Shown piece after piece: positions 25,224 to 34,600 of a DNA stretch of 64,000 nucleotides (position 1 is the first letter of the stretch; each line of letters starts with the position of its first letter). Both the position numbers and the translations under genes were made by a program. The stretch is from NCBI RefSeq assembly GCF_039872745.1, contig NZ_JBDPZD010000001.1, positions 372,001 through 436,000 on the forward strand. Reading direction: 5' to 3'. This stretch comes from Pelomonas paludis. GTDB taxonomy: Bacteria; Pseudomonadota; Gammaproteobacteria; Burkholderiales; Burkholderiaceae_C. The notes under the pieces were generated by a model. That model did not search any database. It had not been told where the DNA came from and saw only the letters and a program-made list of their open reading frames with translations.

Positions 25224-28200
25224 TCATGGCCGGAGCGGTAACGCAAGTACCAACCCCTTCGGTCCAACCTCGACGAGCCGGACTTGAACCTTTGTTCCCA
25301 TTGGAAAACGATCTGAGTACGACGCGACGTCACCCAAATGCTTGGCGTGGACTAGACCCTTCTGCCCACGGACATCGATAAAGATGCCATACCGCTGGTG
25401 ACCTGTGACAGTGCCTTCATAGTTTGCGCCCGGGACTAGATCTTCGAGCGGTGTTGGCACTGCTGTCTCTCGGTATGGCAAAACGACGATTCGATCGAGG
25501 TGAGTCATGATCATGGTTACCACCACCTCGAGGTCGCGCCCTTGCCTATGGCGGAAGCCTTCTTCAACGCGAAGCAGGGCAAACAGTCCGCCTTGGAGTT
25601 CGACCGTCACGTCCTGCCTGATCTGCTTTGTAACTGTCGCCTTGATCGGTTCACCCGATTGCAGCTTGCGCGCAACTTCGGCCCAGGCTGGGGCAGACTT
25701 TCGCTGCGCCAACGCGGTTTTAACCGTCCCCAAGGATTCACTTGCGCTCGCCGAATCCTCCGATTCAAGGATGGTCTGCAATCGATACCAGGCGCCGGCA
25801 TTCGGGTGGCGTTCGATGGCTTGGACGAGGTCCTTCGAAATTGCCCGAGCGCGTTCGTCATCGCGAACACGCCGCAGGCACTTGCCGGCGATGAGGGGCC
25901 AAGCAGGGTGCGACCGATCGGCCTGCAACCAATCGAGCGCTGCATCAACGACTTCATCATCCGCGAGCCCGGCATCCATCATGGACTCCAAGAGATGTCC
26001 GGCTTCGCCGCGCGAGAAATCCCCCAAACGAGCCAATAGCTTCATGGCCTGATCGCTCAGCCCGAGGGCATTTCCTGCAGGCAAATGGCTCCGCCGCTTA
26101 AGCACAACCTGGAACACCGGCAACCAATCAGACCGATCTTCTCGACCTGTCAGCCACGAGCAGCCCTGAGCGACCAGGGCGCGCTCGTCGACGGTCTCGG
26201 GTAGCAGCTTGGGCCGCTCCAGCAGCGCTCGCCAGACGTAGGTCCATTCGGCGCGATCTTCTCGACCTGTCAGCCACGAGCGGCCCTGAGCGACCAGGGC
26301 GCGCTCGTCGACGGTCTCGGGTAGCAGCTTGGGCCGCTCCAGCAGCGCTCGCCAGACGTAGGTCCATTCGGCACGATCTTCTCGACTTGCCAGCCACGAG
26401 CAGCCCTGAGTGACCAGGGCGCGCTCGTCGACGGTCTCGGGTAGCAGCTTGGGCCGCTCCAGCAGCGCCCGCCAGACGTAAGCCCATTCAGCGCGATCTT
26501 CTCGACCTGTCAGCCACGAGCAGCCCTGAGCGACCAGGGCACGCTCGTCGACGGTCTCGGGTAGCAGCTTGGGCCGCTCCAGCAGCGCCCGCCAGACGTA
26601 GGTCCATTCAGCGCGATCTTCTCGACCTGTCAGCCACGAGCAGCCCTGAGCGACCAGGGCGCGCTCGTCGACGGTCTCGGGTAGCAGCTTGGGCCGCTCC
26701 AGCAGCGCCCGCCAGACGTAGGTCCATTCAGCGCGATCTTCTCGACCTGTCAGCCACGAGCAGCCCTGAGCGACCAGGGCGCGCTCGTCGACGGTCTCGG
26801 GTAGCAGCTTGGGCCGCTCCAGCAGCGCCCGCCAGACGTAGGTCCATTCAGCGCGATCTTCTCGACCCGTCAGCCACGAGCAGCCCTGAGCGACCAAGTT
26901 GCGTGCTTCATCTTCGTGCACCGAACTTCCGGCGAGAGCAAGCATGTCTTGGAGCACAAACGCCCAACACGGCACATCCGTCAACTCAAGTTCGGCAAGC
27001 GCCAGTCGACGAGACATCTCAAGTGCGCTCTGACCTTGGCGTGGCAGCTTCTTCCACACGAAGTGCCAGTCCGCCCGTTCTTGATTGCTTTCAAGCCAGC
27101 GTGCTGCGACATCGGCCATCTCAGGCTCAACGCCGTTCGTACCGGATTGGTGCTCCGCAAGAGCCTCCCAAATCCGAGACCACTGGCCGATCTTCAATCC
27201 CTCGTCCGACACGATTCGACGTCTTGCCCAGTCTGCCAATGAATGGTCGTTCGGATGAGATCTCCAAAGACGCCACCAGAACGCCGGCCAGTAGGCTTGG
27301 CGCGGATCCGAATCGCGCCACTGGTCCATGGTCTCCAGCGCTCTTTGGATCAAGTCGTTTGCGCCAGTGCCGAGGCTGGCATGTGCTGCACGCCAACAGG
27401 CCCAACTAATGGCCATGTCTGACTGAATCCTCCGATCACCGCCGGGTGGCAAGATCCGCCACTTCGCGACGCATCGTGCGGCCAAACCGTCCATGTCGAC
27501 GTCTACCAAGCGATCGACCAGCAGACTCCGGTCGGAGGCCGAAAACGTCCGCAGCAATCGAGCGGCAAGGGTATCGTCCCCCTCGTCTACCGCACGCTCG
27601 AATGCCAACGCGAGATCACGGGCGTATGCCAGCGGAGTGGAGGGTTTGACGAGCGCGCGGTAGATGGCGTCGCTCAAATGCGGATGGGTGAGGCGGACCA
27701 GTTGACTTGCTGCTTGGAGTTCGAGCACTGAGAAGTCACCATCGCGATTCAGTGCCTCCAGACTCTCCCGGTCCGACTCCTCTAACCATCTGTAGGGCGC
27801 CCGCAGGTACAGTCGGTTGAGCGCGAGCAAGGGCCGCAGCGGTTGTTGCAAAGATGCAGCTGCGAGACGATCGCAGAACTTGGCGCCGAACTCTCTGAGG
27901 TCCCCAAACTCCAGCTCGGCGGCCATTGAGACAAATAGGCCCTGGCCTTGCTGTGATTGCGCAAACGCCACACCCTGGCCGGAGGCCGCCGATCCACGCC
28001 TCTCGCTGACCCAGTGGAGAACATCGGCCGCTTCGCTGCTGCCAACCGGATTGATCGGCACGGCTGTGACCTCGAACCCGCGGAACCTCGTCGCATCGAC
28101 GAATGCCTCCGCGAACTCGGTTGGGCCACAAGTAACCAGTACAGGCCACCCGCGGGGACCCTGCTCGTCGACATAACTTGCGAGTCTGGAAAAATCTAGC

Positions 28201-29264
28201 TGCTCACGCGCGTCACGATCGTAGATGTCATCGACAGCGATGAACTCAGGAGCTTCGTGCGGCCGCAAGTCCTCCGTGTCCCTGAGTGCGCGATCCAGCA
28301 AGCTGGCGTCACCGCTTAGCCACTGCACGCGGCGTCCGCTCAAAACCAGCTGCTCAAGTAGCTGTAGCAGGAGCACGCTCTTGCCGACACCAGATCGCCC
28401 GCTCAACCAAAGAACCCGGATTGCCGCATCTGGAGAGAGCACTGCAAGCTCGCTGAGCTCTGCTGCCCGCTGCGTCAGCAGCGCAACTCGCGCATCGCGC
28501 GGCATGTACTGACCTGCGCGCATACGCGCCAGAGTGGCCTGCCGTCCCACTTCAAGGCGAAAGCGATGTACTTGCCTTGCTGGCGCGAAGTCGGCGGCCG
28601 AAAGCAACTGCCCCACGTGAGATCCCGGCCGGCGTGAAACTGCATAGCGCTCAGCGATTGCATCTCTGCATAGACGGGCATCGTCGGGGTCGACACGCCT
28701 CAGCATGACGCGTTCAAAGGCGAACCTGGCAAACGAATACGGATCGGCGACGTGATGCCAAACTGCAGTTACGGCGCGCCACCATGGATCCAGTTCGATG
28801 CGGGGCGAAACGAGTCGCCCCTGCGCCTCCAGTTTTCCAATCAGGTTTTTGTGAAGCGACCCCTTGGGCAGATCAGTCCATTTCGTTGCCCCGGATGTGA
28901 AGGCAGAAACAACTCCGTACCTGAGCTCTCCCTTCAGCTCAGGTCTGGCCGTGGAAACGAATGACTCGATTGCATCGATTTCCCCCGCAGCCGAGTCAAG
29001 GGTGGCAGGCGTAAGCGTGCGCTTTACCTGGAGCAGCACGAGTCGCTGAGCCCCATCCCACCTAGCGATGTCTGACAAAGCCTCGACAAAAACATCACCC
29101 TTGCTACGTAAGTCATCGCCCGATCCAGCGAGTGCCTCAGCTAGTTCCGCAACGTAGACCCGCGCCTGGAAGGCAAAGCCTGCCATCGCATAAATGCCAC
29201 CCGTGGCCCGCCGAGGCTCGGCGCTTGCGTATTGCCCAAGCAGACTTGTGATGTCTGAATCCAT
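25224..29264 (-). CDS. Candidate defence protein: Cap4-like nuclease, STAND NTPase, tandem repeats, S1 domain
   Basis: This 1346-residue protein (ATG 29264) appears to be a multidomain sensor-effector. Residues 1-210 resemble the Cap4/DUF4297 nuclease fold: GGIYAMAGFAFQ at the start and an Asp57/Glu61...Gln79-x-Lys81 (LLQVKRT) pattern of the PD-(D/E)xK kind. Residues 283-420 hold a P-loop NTPase with Walker A GRSGVGKS (289-296) and Walker B FIAVDD (341-346). From about 560 to 1180 Trp-rich helical repeats of about 40 residues follow, six of them (790-1029) nearly identical. Residues 1275-1346 are an S1-type RNA-binding domain (EGTVTGHQRYGIFIDV, KGLVH). Nuclease-STAND-repeat layouts are known among antiphage proteins; the S1 end is unusual. 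Lower G+C than the neighbours suggests transfer. Function unproven. Confidence 0.8.
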   Translation of the reverse strand: MDSDITSLLGQYASAEPRRATGGIYAMAGFAFQARVYVAELAEALAGSGDDLRSKGDVFVEALSDIARWDGAQRLVLLQVKRTLTPATLDSAAGEIDAIESFVSTARPELKGELRYGVVSAFTSGATKWTDLPKGSLHKNLIGKLEAQGRLVSPRIELDPWWRAVTAVWHHVADPYSFARFAFERVMLRRVDPDDARLCRDAIAERYAVSRRPGSHVGQLLSAADFAPARQVHRFRLEVGRQATLARMRAGQYMPRDARVALLTQRAAELSELAVLSPDAAIRVLWLSGRSGVGKSVLLLQLLEQLVLSGRRVQWLSGDASLLDRALRDTEDLRPHEAPEFIAVDDIYDRDAREQLDFSRLASYVDEQGPRGWPVLVTCGPTEFAEAFVDATRFRGFEVTAVPINPVGSSEAADVLHWVSERRGSAASGQGVAFAQSQQGQGLFVSMAAELEFGDLREFGAKFCDRLAAASLQQPLRPLLALNRLYLRAPYRWLEESDRESLEALNRDGDFSVLELQAASQLVRLTHPHLSDAIYRALVKPSTPLAYARDLALAFERAVDEGDDTLAARLLRTFSASDRSLLVDRLVDVDMDGLAARCVAKWRILPPGGDRRIQSDMAISWACWRAAHASLGTGANDLIQRALETMDQWRDSDPRQAYWPAFWWRLWRSHPNDHSLADWARRRIVSDEGLKIGQWSRIWEALAEHQSGTNGVEPEMADVAARWLESNQERADWHFVWKKLPRQGQSALEMSRRLALAELELTDVPCWAFVLQDMLALAGSSVHEDEARNLVAQGCSWLTGREDRAEWTYVWRALLERPKLLPETVDERALVAQGCSWLTGREDRAEWTYVWRALLERPKLLPETVDERALVAQGCSWLTGREDRAEWTYVWRALLERPKLLPETVDERALVAQGCSWLTGREDRAEWAYVWRALLERPKLLPETVDERALVTQGCSWLASREDRAEWTYVWRALLERPKLLPETVDERALVAQGRSWLTGREDRAEWTYVWRALLERPKLLPETVDERALVAQGCSWLTGREDRSDWLPVFQVVLKRRSHLPAGNALGLSDQAMKLLARLGDFSRGEAGHLLESMMDAGLADDEVVDAALDWLQADRSHPAWPLIAGKCLRRVRDDERARAISKDLVQAIERHPNAGAWYRLQTILESEDSASASESLGTVKTALAQRKSAPAWAEVARKLQSGEPIKATVTKQIRQDVTVELQGGLFALLRVEEGFRHRQGRDLEVVVTMIMTHLDRIVVLPYRETAVPTPLEDLVPGANYEGTVTGHQRYGIFIDVRGQKGLVHAKHLGDVASYSDRFPMGTKVQVRLVEVGPKGLVLALPLRP
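26131..26897 (-). repeat. Six tandem 120-bp coding repeats plus a partial seventh
   Basis: The units have a period of exactly 120 bp (40 codons), with unit 1 at 26778-26897 and unit 6 at 26178-26297 on the minus strand, followed by a partial copy reaching about 26131. Neighbouring copies differ at zero to about six positions; two central copies differ at one. Each encodes LVAQGCSWLTGREDRAEW, a VWRALLERPKLLPETVDERA half, and minor variants such as T for A or S for G. The frame is kept, so copy number can change without breaking the protein. More diverged repeats of the same kind flank the block. Confidence 0.97.
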
Positions 29265-29619
29265 ACTTAGTAACGGTAAGGGCCATGATCGATGCCAGAG
29301 CGCTTCTTCCCAGCATCCCACCTGAAATCGGGCCCCAATGCCAAGCTAACCGAGCTGTTCAGCATGCTAGCCCACGCGAACTTGGGGTGCCTCGGCGAGA
29401 TTGCGGTCGCCCGGTTGGATGTGACGAATGGCAGGAACGGGTCGGCAGCGCCCGTTCGCGACCCTCGACTTTGGCCATTCCGCGTGGACACCGCTGGGCA
29501 CGTCGAGTTTGCTGCCATCAACGGTAGCTTCCTGAGTCGCCCGCTCGCACGATGACGCTTCTGCTAGGGCCGCGTCAGTGCCGGACAACGACTTCACGAG
29601 CCGTGTACTTGCTTGCGGC
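29265..29619. other. 355-bp intergenic region with no convincing gene
   Basis: Lies between the Gre-family gene and the large repeat protein, both leftward. It holds overlapping short open frames of 80-87 codons on both strands with no recognisable domain or good ribosome site. It probably contains the promoter of the repeat protein. No tRNA, terminator or insertion sequence was seen. Confidence 0.5.
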
Positions 29620-30102
29620 CTACTCGACCCGCAGCACCTCAAACTGCTGTCGGATTGGAGCGTCCCCGATCGACACCTCATCACCCTCGCATTTGCCCAG
29701 CATGGCCCTGCCGAGCGGGGCCTCGCAGCTGATGACCTGCACGGGCTGCGCGCCGCTGACCAACTTCATGCTGCCTCCACCTGGGCCGAGAAAGAGCTGT
29801 TGTTGCTTGCCGTCTGAATCGACGAGGCAGACAAGCGCGCCGAGCTGAATACCTTTGCTGGCGTCGTAGGGGCTGGGGCGGAACTGGCGCCAATTGACCA
29901 TCGCCTGACGGATGGCTTCGGCGCGACGAGCTTGTCCAGCGGCCAGGTAGGCCGCTTCGAGACCCAAGGTGTCGTATTTGTTCTCGGCGATGTTTTCTTC
30001 GTGAGTCGCCGTTTCATGGGCGACTCGCGCTGCGTGTTCGGCTTGCAGCAGGTCTTCGGCGAGCCGCTCCAGCACCTGCTGCAGCAGCAAGAATTTATCC
30101 AT
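29620..30102 (-). CDS. GreA/GreB-family transcription factor
   Basis: This 160-residue protein starts at ATG 30102 (MDKFLLLQQ). It has an N-terminal coiled-coil region, the tip motif HEENIAENKYDTLGLEAAYLA, and a C-terminal FKBP-like GreA_C domain (CLVDSDGKQQQLFLGP, LGRAMLGKCEGDEV). The tip motif places it with the Gre-like group common in Pseudomonas and Betaproteobacteria, not with GreA or GreB proper. Gre proteins enter the RNA polymerase secondary channel and stimulate transcript cleavage. The open frame upstream of 30102 is not used since it has no recognisable content. It is the gene just upstream of the candidate defence protein, separated by 355 bp. Confidence 0.82.
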   Translation of the reverse strand: MDKFLLLQQVLERLAEDLLQAEHAARVAHETATHEENIAENKYDTLGLEAAYLAAGQARRAEAIRQAMVNWRQFRPSPYDASKGIQLGALVCLVDSDGKQQQLFLGPGGGSMKLVSGAQPVQVISCEAPLGRAMLGKCEGDEVSIGDAPIRQQFEVLRVE

Positions 30103-30264
30103 GATGAACGGCCAGCATCTCGAACAAGCGGGGGCAGAGTTTGATTGTGAAGCGCACCACCAACGTTCGACGCTTCTGATCGTTGCCGCCTCACCAGCAC
30201 CGGGCACGACGGAACCACGGCCGACGCCAGCGACACTGAACCTCGCCAACGCCCCACGACGCCT

Positions 30265-31446
30265 ATGCACGCCACTCGCCTCAGCCGCACCCTCGCCTTC
30301 ATCGCGGCCATCGCCGCCCCGCTGATGGCGTTCTCCGCCGAGCTTCCCGCCGCCGCCCCCGGCCCCTACGCCGTCGGCAGCACCAACATACAGGTCACCC
30401 TGCCGGCCGCCGACGCGCTGCCGATGATCGAGTACCTGAACGGCAAGCTGGCGTCACCCAAGGCTGTCTACATGGACGACATCCTGGCGCACAAGGACGC
30501 GGCGCTGCTGAAGACCGTGACGGTGCCGGCCGGCCACCCGGGCGCGGGGCAGTTGGCGGGGCAGAGCTTGCCGCTGCTGCTCTACGTGCTCTACCCCACG
30601 GCCAAGGAAAACGCGCGGCCGAGCTATACCTTTCCGTACACGGAGACGGGAGACAACGTCTTCCCGCACATGCAGCGGCCGGGGGAGGCACCGATCTTTG
30701 CGGATGCGGCGGCCAAGTACCCGGTGATCATTTACTCAGGCGGCTACAACACGCATGGGCTGTGGCACCTGGCGCACCTGAAGACGCTGGCGTCACACGG
30801 CTATGTGGTGGTGGACATCTTCCATGGCGACGCGCGGGGGCCGGGGTTCTTGGAGTCGATGGCGCTGCGGCAGGTGGCCTTCAAGGCGGCGACGGACTTC
30901 ATCCTGACGGACCCGGCCTTTGCGGGCCATGTGGATGCTGAACGCGTGGGCGCCTCGGGCGCGAGCGCCGGCGGGCAGACCATCCTGTCCATGATGGGCG
31001 GCGTGCGGCCGGGCGGCATGCAGCCGTCGGTGCACGACCCACGCATCAAGGCGGGCTTTGGCACGGTGCCCTTCACGGGCACGAGCTTTGGCGTGTGGCC
31101 GATGCAGGTGGACGCCTGGTTCTTTGGCAAGGACTACGCGGGGCTGCAGAGCGTGAAGGTGCCCTACTTCGCCATCGCGGGCGAGAAGGACGAGAGCTGC
31201 CCGAGCAGCACGGTGCAGGCCTCGGCCCGCCGCGTGGGTGGGCCGGCCTGGGTGGTGGAGCTGGCTGGCGCGAGCCACAACCTGGGTGAAGGCGGCAGCA
31301 CCGCCGAGGCCGAGGCCCGGGCCTGGGAGCTGGTCTTCTTTGACGCCTACCTGCGCGGCTACGCTGCTGCCCGGGCGCTGCTGGTGCCGGGCAATACGGT
31401 GCAGGGCAGCACGCGCAGCCGGATGCTGGTGTCGCCGCTCAACTAG
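30265..31446 (+). CDS. Secreted alpha/beta hydrolase
   Basis: This 393-residue protein has a signal peptide (residues 1-25, MAFSAELP) and an alpha/beta-hydrolase core with nucleophile Ser234 in GASGASAGG. A likely acid Asp lies in AGEKDES and a likely His in ELAGASHNLG. It resembles periplasmic PAF-acetylhydrolase-like and dienelactone-hydrolase-like esterases. The gene has its own upstream region of 162 bp and lies before the carbohydrate-active lipoprotein gene. A role in removing acyl groups from polysaccharide is possible, but the sequence alone supports only a secreted esterase. Confidence 0.8.
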   Translation: MHATRLSRTLAFIAAIAAPLMAFSAELPAAAPGPYAVGSTNIQVTLPAADALPMIEYLNGKLASPKAVYMDDILAHKDAALLKTVTVPAGHPGAGQLAGQSLPLLLYVLYPTAKENARPSYTFPYTETGDNVFPHMQRPGEAPIFADAAAKYPVIIYSGGYNTHGLWHLAHLKTLASHGYVVVDIFHGDARGPGFLESMALRQVAFKAATDFILTDPAFAGHVDAERVGASGASAGGQTILSMMGGVRPGGMQPSVHDPRIKAGFGTVPFTGTSFGVWPMQVDAWFFGKDYAGLQSVKVPYFAIAGEKDESCPSSTVQASARRVGGPAWVVELAGASHNLGEGGSTAEAEARAWELVFFDAYLRGYAAARALLVPGNTVQGSTRSRMLVSPLN

Positions 31447-31566
31447 GGCCTGTTAGCGCGGCGACAGCGGCGACGGCACCCGCCGGCGGACAACGCTGTC
31501 CAGCATTTGCTTACAGACGTAACGGCCGCTGAAACCCCTGGCCGGCGCGGGGCGCGACACACTGGG

Positions 31567-31584
31567 CATGTAAACGTTTCCATG
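31567..31584. promoter_or_regulatory. LacI-type operator candidate
   Basis: CATG-T-AAACGTTT-C-CATG is palindromic at 16 of 18 positions, with a perfect AAACGTTT core typical of LacI-family operators. It sits about 100 bp upstream of the two-helix lipoprotein gene and 120 bp after the hydrolase gene. No LacI-family gene lies in the window. Confidence 0.5.
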
Positions 31585-31686
31585 CCGCGTGAGGGAGGTC
31601 GGCCGGGGCCGCCGTGAGGCGCCGGAGCGGGCTGCCCGAGTGCGGCGCCACGCCCTAAAACCCCTGCCGCCCCGGAGAGACTCCCC

Positions 31687-34600
31687 ATGCGCACGCCGCT
31701 CCTGCTCAGCCCGACTTTGCTCGTCTCGGCCCTGCTGTCTGCCTGCGGTGGCGGGGGGGCAGGCTCCTCGGCCCCAGCGGGTCAGGTGGGGCCGATGGCG
31801 GCGCCGCCCGCGCCCACGGTGGCTCCGGCGGGCGCCTCCAACGGCGAATCGTCACCAAATGTTTCGGCCCTGGCCGCGACGGTGGGCGTGCAGCGCTGGG
31901 TGGCCCCGACGGGCAGCGACAGCGCCGACTGCAGCGCGGCCGCCCCCTGCCGCACGGTCCAGAAAGGCCTGAGCCTGCTGGCCCCGGGCGACACGCTCTA
32001 CCTGCGCGCGGGCACCTATGTGGAGGACTCCGCGCGCAGCGCCTTCACGGCGCCCTGCACGGGGCTGGCGGGCGTGACGGCCAGCCTGTGCCTGCCGCGC
32101 TCGGGCACGGCAGCGGCGCGGCTGGTGCTGGCCGCCGCGCCGGGCGACGAAGGCCGCGTCATCATCGACAGCCAGAGCCTGCGCAGCGGCCTGGCCTTGA
32201 ACGGGCAGGACTACTGGACGGTGCGCGGCCTGGTGCTGCGCAACAACCTGGGCGTGGGCATCGGCAACACGCTGCTGGCGTTGAACGAGGCGGCCAACCA
32301 GAGCCGCATGGCCTCGGGCATCGTGCTGGAGCGCAATCGCATCGAGCAGACGCGCGGCAGCCTGGGCGACGCCGCCGCCATCGCGCTGGCGCACGCCCGG
32401 GGCTGGGCGGTGCGGGACAACGTGATCGACGGCGTGAGTGGCGGGGCCCGCACGGCTGCGGCCGGCAGCGTCACAACCACCACGGTGGGGGCGGGCATCG
32501 GGCTGCTGGGCCTGGGCCTTGATGGGGTGCTGGTGGAGCACAACGAGATCCTGAACGTCGACATCGGCCTAGCCTGGCGCGACCACTTTGCCGCGTCCAC
32601 GCCGGGCACGCAGCAAGAGGCCGAGGTGCGGCTCAACCGCGTGACGGCGCGCCAGACGGGCGTGCAGATCAGGGCGCGCGCCACGGGCGGCACCGAGGCG
32701 GGCGAGAACCGCCTGCACCACAACATCGTGATCGCGCCCACGGGCCTGGACAGCATGCTCGCCAACGCGCGCGAGCCCAGCGGCCTGCTGGTGCTGGAGC
32801 ACAACGTGTTCGACGGCACCGACGCGCCGTCTGCCACCGGCATTGCCGCCGACGCACACCGCAGCCTGCGCCTGCAGGCCAATGTCTTCACGCGGCAGGC
32901 ACGGCCGCTGGTGCTGGGCAAGCCCAGCAGCCGCATCTACGCGCGGCTGACGGCGGCGGACTACAACGTGCACCCCGGCACCGGCAGCTACCTGCTGGAC
33001 CAGGGCAGCACCGCGCGGGCCACGGTGCAGGGCTTTGCGGCCTGGCAGCGCCTGCGCAGTGGCCGCTACACGACGCTGGCCGTCAACGCGCCCGACAGCC
33101 ACGGCGCCTCGGGCGTGTTCCAGGCGCTGTTCAGCGACAGCAGCTACCGCCCGGCGCCCGGCTCACCCGCCCGCAACCTGCTGGGCACCGGCCAGCATGC
33201 CGGCGCCTACGAGACCGAGCGCGAGGTGATTGGCGTGACGGCAGCTCCGGCTCCGGCTCCGGCTCCCGCACCTGCACCTGCACCTGCACCTGCACCTGCA
33301 CCTGCACCTGCACCTGCACCTGCACCTGCACCCGCGCCAGCCCCAGCCCCAGCCCCAGCCCCAGCCCCAGCTCCCGCACCGGCCCCCTCCCCCAGCGCCG
33401 TCGCGCTGAACGTGCGCGTGGCGGGCCTGGCGCTGGGCGGGCAGGTGGTGTTGAGCCAGGGCAGCGCCACGGTCACGGCCACGCTGAACGGGCCTTACAG
33501 CTTCACGCCGCAGGTCGCAGCCGGCGCGCCGCTGGCCCTGAGCGTGAGCAGCCAGCCGGCGGGCCAGCGCTGCGCGGTGTCCGAGCTGGCGCCAAGCGCC
33601 GTGCCGGCCGATGGCAGCCCGGTGTTCGTGCGCTGCGTCAGCCAGCCGGGCAGCCGCCTCACCCTGCCCGACACCTTGCCCAATGCGGCGCTCAGCGTGA
33701 GCTTCCCGCTGCAAGACCGCGCCTACCCCGGCCTGCCCTATGAGAGCCGGCCCGGCGTGGTGGGCGGCATCTTCCCGTACGAGTACCGGCTGCTCACCCT
33801 CACCCGCGACGGCGTGACGCAGGACCTGAGCAGCGTGAAGCTCGATTTCCGCGCGGGCACCGTGCGCTTCACGCCCAGTACCGAGGGCAACTACGCGCTG
33901 ACGCTGCAGGTGCGTGACAGCGGCGCCGTGCAGAAGACCCTGCAGCAGACCTTCAACATCACGGTGGCCAGCGCTTCCTTCGCCTTTGTCGCGCCGGATG
34001 GCCTGGACGCCGCCGGGCGGGGCAGCCGCAGCGCGCCCTTCAAGACCATTGCCTACGCGCAGGCCAACAGCGGGCCCGACAAGGTGTTGCTGCTGCGCAA
34101 GGGGCGCTACAGCGCGGTGGGCCTCGCGCTCACCGACGACAAGGCCAAGCAGTTGGTGGCCTACCCCGACGAGGTCGTCACGCTCGACCTGGCGCGCAGC
34201 AGCTCGATCGACATCCGCTCAGACCGCCTGCCCATGCCGCGCGTGGAGGGCGTGGACATCACCGGCGTGCAGCAGTACGGCATCAATGTCGACCCGGCGC
34301 TGGCCGGTGCCGTGATCCGCAATGTGCGCTTCGTCGACGCGGTGGAAGGCCCGGTCAAGTTCGAGAACCCCGGCTTCATCCACACCTGGGGCGATGTGCT
34401 GCCGCGCCACAAGCTGCTGGTGCAGGACAACGACTTCGGCCGCTACGTGGGCGCGGCCTATGCCACGACCTTCTTCGACGCCTTTGACAGCCTCATCGAG
34501 AACAACCAGCTGCGCCTGGGCGAGGGCGTGAACGGCGGCTTCCACGACAAGGACAACTCGCAGTCCAACGTCTACCGGCAGAACTATGTCGAGGCCCCGG

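Noticed and set aside
26131..26897. Possible CRISPR array
   Set aside because: The period is exactly 120 bp with no variable spacers; the units are continuous coding repeats in frame within one protein.
29285..29555. Short frames on both strands between the Gre gene and the repeat protein
   Set aside because: No good ribosome site, no recognisable family, and three overlapping alternatives of similar length; not enough to call a gene.
33131..33714. Gly-Ala or Val-Gln repeat proteins opposite the Ala-Pro linker
   Set aside because: They are antisense readings of the Ala-Pro microsatellite and have no start context or homology.
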